From Eggerthellales bacterium (GTDB taxonomy: Bacteria > Actinomycetota > Coriobacteriia > Coriobacteriales > Eggerthellaceae), in NCBI GenBank assembly GCA_029219345.1, contig JAQXTF010000090.1, positions 1 through 38,528 on the forward strand: 38,528 bases of DNA. Direction: 5' to 3'. Below are positions 1 to 6,908 of this stretch, piece after piece. The notes beneath the pieces are model-generated. The model saw only the letters and a list, made by a program, of their open reading frames with translations. It did not search any database and was not told the origin of the DNA. The translations under genes were made by a program, and so were the position numbers. The first letter of the stretch is position 1. Each line of letters begins with the position of its first letter.

Positions 1-1245
1 ATTGCTCTTTACGTGAACGTCATTTCGGGTAATCTGCACCGCGGCGTTGATGACGGCGTGCGCGATGTTTTGGTGAAAACCGACTACTCCAAAGAACCCT
101 TCTACATGTTGCTGCTGGGTACTGACGAATCGTCTGAGCGCAACGCAGATACAGTTGAAGATTACGGCGGATCCTTCCGTTCTGACTCCATGATGCTGGC
201 TCGTATTGACTGCCCCAACAAGAAGGTCACCCTGATTTCATTGGAGCGCGACACCCTGGTTGACATGGGCGAACATGGATGGGAAAAGCTTAATGCCGCG
301 TCGGCATGGGGTGGTCCTGCGTATGCCATTGAGATGGTTTCCAAGATGGCCCACAACGTGCCCATTTCCCATTTTGCCCTCATTGACTTTGATGGCTTCT
401 GCAGCGTAGTTGATGCTTTGGGTGGCATTGATGTGGATGTGCCCATTGAGATTAACGACGATGATGCTGGTGGATACCTGGCGGCAGGACCCCAGACTCT
501 CAACGGACAGCAAGCCCTTATTTTGTGCCGCTCCCGCAATGCTTATGAGAATTACGGTTCCGGCAATTCCTACCGCTCTGCTAACCAGCGCTTGGTGCTT
601 TCCGCCATTGCTCATAAGGTATTGCAGGCTGACATTGGCACCATTGCTTCCACGGTGAGCGCTCTTTCCGGTTATATGAGCACCGACCTGGAAATGAATG
701 ACATCATTGGTCTGGCCCAGGCTCTGCGCGGCCTTGATATGAGCACCGATATGCTTACGGCCATGCAGCCCACTACTGCCAAGTACGAGGATGGTATGTG
801 GTTCAACGTAAGCGATGAGCCCGAATGGGCCACCATGATTGACCGCGTGAGCAAGGGTCTTTCGCCTACGGAAGGCGATATTGTTGACTCCACGGGCACC
901 GTTATGGCCACTGCCGGCTCCGGCGAGCATCTGGGCGGATCGTCGGCCAACGTGTACCTGAACGCCAAGAGCGGTTTGGTGCTGGTGCGCAACGGAGGCG
1001 CGCCTGAAGGCTCGGGATCTGCAGCGGGCTATTTGCTGCAAAAGATGGGCTATGATACCGATATTGCCAACGCTAGCAGCAGCGATTACACCGAGACCCT
1101 CGTTGTGTTCAGCAGCCCTGAAAAACGTCAAGACGCCCTGCAAATTGCCCAAACCCTGGGCGTTGGCAAGGTGCTGCTCAACAACGGTGACTATCGCATT
1201 GACGGTGATTTCCTGGTGATTTTGGGCTCAAACTACAGCAATTAA
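1..1245 (+). CDS. LytR-CpsA-Psr (LCP) family ligase, 5' end outside window
   Basis: LCP enzymes transfer undecaprenyl-linked glycopolymers (teichoic acid-like or capsular polymers) onto peptidoglycan outside the cytoplasmic membrane. The frame is open from base 1. The GTG at 13 lies inside the sequence that follows the usual N-terminal membrane segment, so the true start is upstream of the window. Visible are the LCP hallmarks: MLLLGTDES near the start, SDSMMLARID, the ISLERDTLVDM stretch with its conserved Arg-Asp, and LCRSRNAYENYGSGNSYR with the substrate-contacting arginines. The last ~100 residues, with an LLQKMGYD..VVFSSPEKRQDALQIA pattern, resemble the LytR_C domain. It ends 12 nt before rlmH, so the two may be cotranscribed. 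The family is clear; the polymer substrate is unknown. Confidence 0.9.
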   Translation: MALYVNVISGNLHRGVDDGVRDVLVKTDYSKEPFYMLLLGTDESSERNADTVEDYGGSFRSDSMMLARIDCPNKKVTLISLERDTLVDMGEHGWEKLNAASAWGGPAYAIEMVSKMAHNVPISHFALIDFDGFCSVVDALGGIDVDVPIEINDDDAGGYLAAGPQTLNGQQALILCRSRNAYENYGSGNSYRSANQRLVLSAIAHKVLQADIGTIASTVSALSGYMSTDLEMNDIIGLAQALRGLDMSTDMLTAMQPTTAKYEDGMWFNVSDEPEWATMIDRVSKGLSPTEGDIVDSTGTVMATAGSGEHLGGSSANVYLNAKSGLVLVRNGGAPEGSGSAAGYLLQKMGYDTDIANASSSDYTETLVVFSSPEKRQDALQIAQTLGVGKVLLNNGDYRIDGDFLVILGSNYSN

Positions 1246-1257
1246 GAGGCTTTCTTT

Positions 1258-1728
1258 ATGAATATCACGGTGGTTTGCGTTGGCAAGCTAAAGGAAAAGT
1301 TTTGGGTTGATGCCTGCGCCGAGTATCTGAAGCGTCTGAAGCCCTATGCCCAGGTCACGGTGAAGGAAATCCCCGATGTTGACCCCGCCAAGGCAGGTGG
1401 CATTGCTGGCTCCCTGGAAAAGGAGGGCGCCGCAATTCTGGCTGCAATCCCTGATCGCTCCCATGTTTTGCTGCTGGCCATCAAGGGCAAGCAGCGCTCA
1501 TCGGAAGACTTTTCCGCCCGCATTGACGAACTGGCCCTGCAGGGCAAAAGCGACCTGGCCTTTGTTATTGGCGGAAGCGACGGGGTAAACGATGACGTGT
1601 GCGCTCGCGCCAACGAGACTCTGAGCTTTGGCGCCATTACGTTGCCCCACAACTTGGCGCGTGTGGTTCTGCTGGAGCAGATTTATCGAGCCTTTAAGAT
1701 TTCTCGAGGTGAACCTTACCATAAATAA
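1258..1728 (+). CDS. rlmH: 23S rRNA (pseudouridine-1915-N3)-methyltransferase RlmH
   Basis: RlmH is a SPOUT-class SAM-dependent methyltransferase that methylates pseudouridine 1915 in helix 69 of 23S rRNA on the assembled 70S ribosome. The 156-residue product has the usual family length. It starts [16 protein letters not shown], carries the cofactor-site stretch [13 protein letters not shown] (about residues 102-114), and ends with the trefoil-knot and C-terminal signature [26 protein letters not shown]. The ATG at 1258 is preceded by AAGAGG 7 nt upstream, and the gap to the LCP gene is only 12 nt. It ends in a strong hairpin shared with the convergent moaE-like gene. Confidence 0.97.
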   Translation: MNITVVCVGKLKEKFWVDACAEYLKRLKPYAQVTVKEIPDVDPAKAGGIAGSLEKEGAAILAAIPDRSHVLLLAIKGKQRSSEDFSARIDELALQGKSDLAFVIGGSDGVNDDVCARANETLSFGAITLPHNLARVVLLEQIYRAFKISRGEPYHK

Positions 1729-1756
1729 AAAACCCAGCATGTGCTGGGGTTTTTAA
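1729..1756. terminator. Bidirectional rho-independent terminator between rlmH and the moaE-like gene
   Basis: A perfect stem AACCCAGCA / TGCTGGGGTT is flanked by an A run on the left and a T run on the right. It can terminate rlmH on the plus strand and the convergent moaE-like gene on the minus strand. Confidence 0.85.
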
Positions 1757-1817
1757 TAGCTGCTTCGGCGGAGCAGATTGGCGAGAAAGGCTCTGCGACA
1801 CGAGCTAAGTGGCCTTT

Positions 1818-1869
1818 GCGCCGTGTGCGAGGGAGCAGGTTCTTGGAGCGCCAAGATGCCCGCCCAATC
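1818..1869 (-). repeat. 3'-end dispersed repeat, copy 1 (downstream of moaE-like gene)
   Basis: Read on the minus strand, this 52-bp block begins 2 nt after the stop of the moaE-like gene. It matches 35166-35218 at 49 of 52 positions plus one inserted base, including a 24-nt exact run starting CTCCAAGAACC. It contains a small hairpin CTTGG-CGCT-CCAAG; in the other copy the TTGG/CCAA core is kept with a changed loop. Both copies lie immediately 3' of a stop codon in the same orientation relative to the gene, which suggests a transcribed 3'-UTR element. Confidence 0.8.
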
Positions 1870-1871
1870 AG

Positions 1872-2270
1872 CTATTCTGCGTAGATTTCCTTTTCCACAA
1901 CCAGATTGTTCTTGATGTGGCCAACCAGCTTCTGCAGAGCATCGATGCAACGGGGACGAATGTCAGCGCCAATGAGCACGTACATCAGAGAATCGCCCAC
2001 TTCGCAGCGGCCTTCATTGAGCCAGGTGCGTACGTAGTATACGCCGGGCCAGGTGAGAGCTTCGGCCTCAGCGGCGGCTAAGCCTTCCGCATCGTAAGAA
2101 AAGTCAACGGCTACAACTTCGGGCAGACCCTCTTCGCCACCGCGCACTTGAGCCTTGGGGGTGATGCGCACCACGCCGTTGTGAGTGAGCCACATGCCAC
2201 ATTGAGCGGCTGCTTCTGATTGCTTGGCTTCTTTCAGCCACTGATCTACAGAGGGTTCTTGCTTTGCCAT
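1872..2270 (-). CDS. moaE: MoaE-like molybdopterin synthase large-subunit family protein
   Basis: MoaE with thiocarboxylated MoaD converts precursor Z (cPMP) to molybdopterin. The 132-residue protein is shorter than typical MoaE (~150). The second half matches the family well: YYVRTWLNEGRCEVGDSLMYVLIGADIRPRCIDALQKLVGHIKNNLVVEKE. This includes the two lysines (HIK and VEKE) that correspond in position to the catalytic lysines of MoaE. The first ~40 residues are less conserved. The ATG at 2270 has AAGGAG 6 nt upstream. No other molybdenum-cofactor gene is nearby, so it may be the housekeeping MoaE or a stand-alone paralogue. It is followed directly by the 3' repeat and the shared terminator. 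Confidence 0.7.
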   Translation of the reverse strand: MAKQEPSVDQWLKEAKQSEAAAQCGMWLTHNGVVRITPKAQVRGGEEGLPEVVAVDFSYDAEGLAAAEAEALTWPGVYYVRTWLNEGRCEVGDSLMYVLIGADIRPRCIDALQKLVGHIKNNLVVEKEIYAE

Positions 2271-2305
2271 AGTTTCTCCTTAATTGGGAATAATCTTTTG
2301 CGAGG

Positions 2306-2311
2306 AGTATA
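2306..2311 (-). promoter_or_regulatory. -10 box for the moaE-like gene
   Basis: On the minus strand TATACT lies about 36 nt upstream of the ATG at 2270, within an AT-rich divergent intergenic region. No good -35 hexamer is visible at 17 nt. Confidence 0.45.
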
Positions 2312-2444
2312 CCATATTGTTAAATTCCAGGGGAAATACTAGGAAAATGATTTCTCAGATCTTTTCGCCTGTTCATCCCAAGGGCTCTTCGATAAAATAA
2401 AGAGGTTAGTGAAAAATTGCCGCTTAGTAGGAAAGGAGCAGCTC

Positions 2445-4538
2445 ATGAGCGTAATGGACGCCTACACCAGCTTTGTGGTGAACCATCGCAAGGGCATTGT
2501 GCTGGTCTCTTTCCTGCTGTGCTTGGTGTGCGCGGTGGGCGCTTTGATGGTTTCCGTGAACTACGACATGTCGTCGTATTTGCCTGAAGAATCTGAAAGC
2601 ACGCAGAGCCTGCGCGTTATGCAGGACGAATTCACCGCCGACGTGCCCAACGCCCGCGTCATGGTGGATGGGGTCTCGGTAAGCCAGGCCCTTGATTTCA
2701 AGAGCCGCATTCAGAACGCCGAAGGCGTTGACGCGGTTATGTGGCTTGACGATGTGGTGGATATTCGCGTGCCCCTGGAAACCCAAGACCCCAGCTTGGT
2801 GGAAAGCTACTACAAAAATGGAAGTGCCCTGTTCAGCGTAACCGTGGATGACGACAAAGACACCCAGGCCATTGCGGCTCTCTATGACATCGTAGGAGAG
2901 CGCGGTCATGTAGCGGGCGAGGCGGCCAAGAACGCTGAGACCAAGGCCATGGCTGTGAGCGAGGTGGTTAACGCCTTCTTCATTCTGGTGCCCCTGATTT
3001 TGCTGCTGCTGGTGGTGTCTACCACCTCGTGGCTGGAGCCGATTTATTTCCTGCTGGCCATTGGCGTGTCCATTCTGTTCAACATGGGCACCAATATCTT
3101 CCTGGGCCAGGTGTCCAACGTGGCCTACACGGTGTCGCCCATTCTGCAGCTGGCGGTGTCGCTTGACTATGCTATCTTCCTGCTGCACGCCTTCCGCCGC
3201 TTCCGCGAAGACGAACCCGACGTCATGGAAGCCATGCGTAAGGCCATGAAGCAAAGTTTCTCGGCTGTAGCCGCCAGCGCTGCTACCACGGCTTTTGGCT
3301 TCGCGGTGCTCTCCATCATGGATTTTCGCATTGGCGCCGAGCTGGGCCTGACCCTGGTAAAGGGCATCGTGTTCAGCTTCCTGTGCGTTATGGCCTTCTT
3401 GCCGGCCTTCACCTGCCTGACCTACAAGCTCATCGATCGCACCCAGCACCGCCCCTTGATGCCCAGCTTCAAAAGCGTGGGGAAGTATCTGGCGCCTTTG
3501 CGCGTTCCGGTGGTGCTTCTGATTGTGGTGCTTATTGTGCCTTGTTTCCTTGGTCAGCAGCGAACTGCTTTTACCTACGGCATGGGCTCAACCCCCGAAA
3601 GCGAAACCCGCGCTGCGGCTGACCAAATAGCCATTGAGGAGGTCTTTGGCAACTCCACCGCAACGGTGGTCTTGGTGCCTCGTGGGTCTGCAGGCACCGA
3701 GCTGGCTTTGGCCCAGCAGCTGGGGAAGCTCGATCATGTGACAAGCGTGGTATCGTATGCAACGTCTGTGGGCGCTAGCATCCCCGAGTTTATGGTGCCC
3801 CAGGCGGCACTGGAGCAGTTTTATTCTGAGCATTACTCTCGTCTCATTGTGTACTCCGACACGCCCACCGAAGGCGATGTTGCCTTTAGCCTTTACGAAA
3901 ACATTCGGGCTGCCAGCGAAAACTTCTATGATACTGTCTTTGTGGCGGGTGAAATTCCCAGCTTGTATGATATGCGCGACGTGACTTCCCGCGATAATTC
4001 CAAGACCAATCCGCTGGCCATCATTGCTATTTTGCTGGTGTTGCTGCTTACCTTTAAGAGCGCTACGCTGCCGGTGATTTTGGTGGCTACCATTGAAAGC
4101 GCTATTCTGATCAACTTGTCCATTCCGTATTTCACAGGCGATTCCTTGAACTATATAGGATATCTGGTTATGAATACGGTGCAGCTGGGCGCCACGGTTG
4201 ACTATGCCATTTTGCTCACCGATACCTACCGCGACTTCCGCAAGGTTATGCCTGCCCGACCTGCACTTATGCGCGCTACAGGCCAAAGTTTTGCCAGCGT
4301 GCTTATTTCTGCGAGCGTCTTGGCGCTGGCGGGCGGTGTGCTATGGCTCACCAACACCAATGAGCTTATCTCCTTGCTGGGTCTGCTGCTGCTGCGCGGC
4401 ACTATCATGTCCCTGTTCCTGGTGATGACGTTCCTGCCAGGCATTTTGCTGCTATTCGACAAGATTATCGGCAAAACCACCTGGCGTTCGAATTTCTATA
4501 ATGGTCCCACTTCAGTAGAGGTTGCCCATGAGAACTAA
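2445..4538 (+). CDS. RND superfamily (MMPL/SSD-type) transporter
   Basis: A 697-residue integral membrane protein with the duplicated RND/MMPL plan. Each half has one leading membrane helix (about 17-37 and 353-373), a large extracytoplasmic domain and a cluster of helices (about 175-340 and 522-680). The repeated motif LAVSLDYAIFLLHAFRRFRED in the first half and LGATVDYAILLTDTYRDFRK in the second is the family's TM4 signature, with the Asp expected to relay protons. The ATG at 2445 is chosen over an in-frame GTG at 2409 because AAAGGAG precedes it by 6 nt. It overlaps the start of the next gene by 11 nt, so the two are translationally coupled. Such transporters usually export lipids, siderophores or drugs; the substrate here is unknown. 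Confidence 0.9.
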   Translation: MSVMDAYTSFVVNHRKGIVLVSFLLCLVCAVGALMVSVNYDMSSYLPEESESTQSLRVMQDEFTADVPNARVMVDGVSVSQALDFKSRIQNAEGVDAVMWLDDVVDIRVPLETQDPSLVESYYKNGSALFSVTVDDDKDTQAIAALYDIVGERGHVAGEAAKNAETKAMAVSEVVNAFFILVPLILLLLVVSTTSWLEPIYFLLAIGVSILFNMGTNIFLGQVSNVAYTVSPILQLAVSLDYAIFLLHAFRRFREDEPDVMEAMRKAMKQSFSAVAASAATTAFGFAVLSIMDFRIGAELGLTLVKGIVFSFLCVMAFLPAFTCLTYKLIDRTQHRPLMPSFKSVGKYLAPLRVPVVLLIVVLIVPCFLGQQRTAFTYGMGSTPESETRAAADQIAIEEVFGNSTATVVLVPRGSAGTELALAQQLGKLDHVTSVVSYATSVGASIPEFMVPQAALEQFYSEHYSRLIVYSDTPTEGDVAFSLYENIRAASENFYDTVFVAGEIPSLYDMRDVTSRDNSKTNPLAIIAILLVLLLTFKSATLPVILVATIESAILINLSIPYFTGDSLNYIGYLVMNTVQLGATVDYAILLTDTYRDFRKVMPARPALMRATGQSFASVLISASVLALAGGVLWLTNTNELISLLGLLLLRGTIMSLFLVMTFLPGILLLFDKIIGKTTWRSNFYNGPTSVEVAHEN

Positions 4539-6285
4539 TATCAAAAAACGCCGCAGCAATGCGGGTCTGAAGGTGGCGCTGGGTACGTTATGCGTGCTGC
4601 TGGTGGCTGCTGGCGGCATGACGGGTGCCCAGGTGGTTGTAGCCACCGAGGCTGAAAACGCCCTGACCGCAACGGTAGAAGAAACGGTCAACAACGTGGA
4701 AAAGACCGAAGTGGTCTATGCCAAGCTGGATAATGCTGGCGCGCTGGTGAACACCTATGTAGTGAACACCTTGGAGCCTTCCCAAGGGGGTACCTTAGTG
4801 GACTTTGGTTCGTATAAAAAGGTTCAGAACCTGACCAACGCTCAGGCCTTGGGTGCTGATGGTGATGCCGTGTTTACCGATATTTCACCTGATCAGGTTG
4901 ATAAAGCTTTCAGCTATCAGGGTGACATGGGCACTCAGGCTATGCCGTGGGACATTGCGGTGAGCTACACCCTTGATGGGGAAGAGGTGTCGGCTCAAGA
5001 TCTGGGCGGCGCCACGGGCCACATGGGCCTGGAGATTGCGGTTGCTCCCAATTATGATCACGCCGACGCAGCTTTTTGTGATAACTACCTGGTAACGGTT
5101 ACCGTAACTCTGGGCGGCAAGGTGGCCCGCAACGTTCAGGCTCCTGATGCTCAGGTGGCCATGGCGGGCTCTGATACCCAGCTGACTTTTATGGTAATGC
5201 CTGGCAAGAGCGCAGTTCTCACCGCTTCCGCCGATGTGGAAAATTTTGAGATGGCGGGCATTCAGGTGGCGGCTATTCCGTTCTCCATTGCCTTCGATTT
5301 TCCCGATACCGATGATATGATTTCGCAGTTTTCCCAGCTTACGGATGCTATTGGGGCGCTGGAGGCTGGTGCGGCCGCTTTGGCTACCGGTGCCGAAGAC
5401 CTAGCTTCGGGTGTGCAGCAGCTTTCTGATGGCGCCAGCAATCTTGCTGCGGGCGTGGACGGCATTGCGGCAGGCACTCAAGGTGTTGCCGAAGGCTTGG
5501 CTCTGTATCAGGGCGCTTTGCGCCAGCAGGCGGCAGACCTTCAGGCGGCTGCCGATGCCCTGGGCACCGATGACGAGCTGACCCAGGCTTATACGCAGGC
5601 CATGATGAATTACTTCCAGGCTTTTGCTCTGGCCTTCGCTCAGGAGTTCCCGCAAGCTTTCTCTGATGCGTATGCGGCAGCTATTGCCAAGGGCATGACT
5701 CCTCAGGAAGCCACAAGTGCGGCGGCGGAACAGGGTGCGGCTGTGGCGGCTGCAGCTGCTCAGGGAGCCTGCGTTGAGCAGCAGGCGGCATTGCAGCAGT
5801 GCATCACCAACATTGCCTCCAAGGCAGGCTATGCTGGGTCTGCGCAGGCATTGGCGGGCGCGGCTGATGGCGTGGGGTCTGCCGATGACCAGGAAAGCCT
5901 GTTGGGCGGTGCTGCCGCGGTGGCAACGGGTGCAACCCAGTTGGCTGGCGGCGCCTGGGAATTTGCTTCGGGCGTAGGCGAAACCGCTGATGGTTTAGAC
6001 GAATACGCTCAGGGCTCTTTGGAATATGCTGATGGCATGGGCGAGTTTAAAACTCAGACCCATGGCTTGCCTGACACCATCAAGAGCGAAATTGACAAGC
6101 TAATGAGCGAATATGACAAGAGCGATTTTGTTCCCCGCAGTTTTGCGAGCAGCAAAAACACCAACGTGAAGCTGGTGCAATTCGTTATGAGCACCCAAGG
6201 CATTTCCCTTCCCAAGGAAGACAAGCCCCAGGAGCCCGAAAAGGAACTGACCCCCATTGATAGGCTGTTGGCCCTGTTCAGGTAA
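4528..6285 (+). CDS. YhgE/Pip-like extracytoplasmic heptad-repeat protein
   Basis: A 585-residue protein with a basic N-terminus, one membrane or signal segment (about residues 16-36) and a long extracytoplasmic body. Two stretches (about 271-325 and 460-505) carry the 7-residue pattern LA-G---LA-G---L--G seen in YhgE/Pip and related phage-infection-type proteins. A ~130-residue Ala/Gln-rich helical region lies between them. No C-terminal membrane helices are seen, unlike full YhgE, so it resembles the secreted or anchored half of that family. The ATG at 4528 (AGAGG 7 nt upstream) lies inside the end of the RND gene. The overlap suggests it is a dedicated partner of that transporter. The function is not established. 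Confidence 0.75.
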   Translation: MRTNIKKRRSNAGLKVALGTLCVLLVAAGGMTGAQVVVATEAENALTATVEETVNNVEKTEVVYAKLDNAGALVNTYVVNTLEPSQGGTLVDFGSYKKVQNLTNAQALGADGDAVFTDISPDQVDKAFSYQGDMGTQAMPWDIAVSYTLDGEEVSAQDLGGATGHMGLEIAVAPNYDHADAAFCDNYLVTVTVTLGGKVARNVQAPDAQVAMAGSDTQLTFMVMPGKSAVLTASADVENFEMAGIQVAAIPFSIAFDFPDTDDMISQFSQLTDAIGALEAGAAALATGAEDLASGVQQLSDGASNLAAGVDGIAAGTQGVAEGLALYQGALRQQAADLQAAADALGTDDELTQAYTQAMMNYFQAFALAFAQEFPQAFSDAYAAAIAKGMTPQEATSAAAEQGAAVAAAAAQGACVEQQAALQQCITNIASKAGYAGSAQALAGAADGVGSADDQESLLGGAAAVATGATQLAGGAWEFASGVGETADGLDEYAQGSLEYADGMGEFKTQTHGLPDTIKSEIDKLMSEYDKSDFVPRSFASSKNTNVKLVQFVMSTQGISLPKEDKPQEPEKELTPIDRLLALFR

Positions 6286-6320
6286 TGCTTTCATTGCGAA
6301 GAAGTACTCCGTGTGCACTT

Positions 6321-6559
6321 TGCAGAAACGTGCGATATGTTGCCATCGGGCGGCGGATGGGGCGTTTTTTGGGGCCTCAGATACAGAAATGAACGATATG
6401 TTGCCGCGCGAAGGCGTTTTTAGAAGAATCGTTCAACGTTTTCCCAGGTCAGTATTTTTCTAACGTCTTCCCTCGGCAACTTATCGTGCATTCTTGTGTA
6501 AAACGGGTCGATTTTGCGCCCGGTTGTCTTCCTCCGGCAACTTATCGTGCGTTTTTGCA
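6321..6559. repeat. Symmetric 239-bp intergenic element, copy 1
   Basis: Four copies of a 24-nt motif with core ACGATAWGTTGCC are arranged forward at 6321-6344 and 6382-6405, and inverted at 6475-6498 and 6536-6559. The spacing is 24-37-24-69-24-37-24. A second element at 35230-35468 has exactly the same lengths although the spacers differ in sequence. It fills most of the 344-bp gap between the YhgE-like gene and the minus-strand small membrane protein gene. If transcribed, the outer and inner pairs could each form near-perfect 24-bp stems. Confidence 0.9.
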
Positions 6560-6564
6560 TAAGA

Positions 6565-6592
6565 ATGGCGCCCCACGAGGCGCCATTTTCTT
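6565..6592 (+). terminator. Rho-independent terminator after the 239-bp element
   Basis: A 9-bp perfect stem AATGGCGCC / GGCGCCATT is followed by TTTCTTT. It probably ends plus-strand transcription through the RND/YhgE-like operon and the repeat element. Confidence 0.7.
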
Positions 6593-6602
6593 TCCGAGAA
6601 CA

Positions 6603-6622
6603 AAAAGAGGGCCGAAGCCCTC
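6603..6622 (-). terminator. Terminator of the small membrane protein gene (minus strand)
   Basis: On the minus strand GAGGGC-TTCG-GCCCTC is followed by TTTTTG, just after the stop codon of the 62-residue gene. Confidence 0.8.
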
Positions 6623-6629
6623 GTGGTAA

Positions 6630-6818
6630 TTACTCTTCTTCGTCGTCGTCGAACAACGACCAGTCGTCTTCGGTCTTTTCGTGGTTCTTGTAAATAGAAC
6701 GGGTCTTTCTCTCCAGTACCACGCAGAAAATGAGGCTGATGAGCAGGCCCAATCCTATCAGGCATCCAATGCCGTAGAAGGTTTCGAAGAGGAAATGATA
6801 AATCTCGCTGAAATCCAA
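6630..6818 (-). CDS. Small single-pass membrane protein, function unknown
   Basis: A 62-residue protein with one hydrophobic segment (about residues 9-35, GIGCLIGLGLLISLIFCVVL), then a basic patch (ERKTRSIYKNHEK) and a very acidic tail ending DDDEEE. The topology and length suggest a small inner-membrane protein with a charged cytoplasmic tail. The start is TTG at 6818, with GAGG 6 nt upstream on the minus strand. It ends in its own terminator. I do not recognise a family; a real gene is supported by the ribosome-binding site, the terminator and a coherent membrane-protein composition. Confidence 0.6.
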   Translation of the reverse strand: MDFSEIYHFLFETFYGIGCLIGLGLLISLIFCVVLERKTRSIYKNHEKTEDDWSLFDDDEEE

Positions 6819-6908
6819 AATATGCCTCAGAGCTTTCGTTGACGGGTGGTTTGTTATCTGTCAATTATAACCCATACCCGCTTCATGAGCAGGTGGTTTT
6901 CTTGGCGG

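Noticed and set aside
6321-6559. CRISPR array (24-nt repeats with 37-nt spacers)
   Set aside because: The second half of the repeats is inverted, the middle gap is 69 nt, another copy has the same geometry, and no cas gene is present.
6481-6864. 127-codon minus-strand frame overlapping the small membrane protein
   Set aside because: It overlaps the 239-bp element and two terminators, and its translation is Arg-rich and featureless, while the 62-residue frame has a membrane helix and a terminator.
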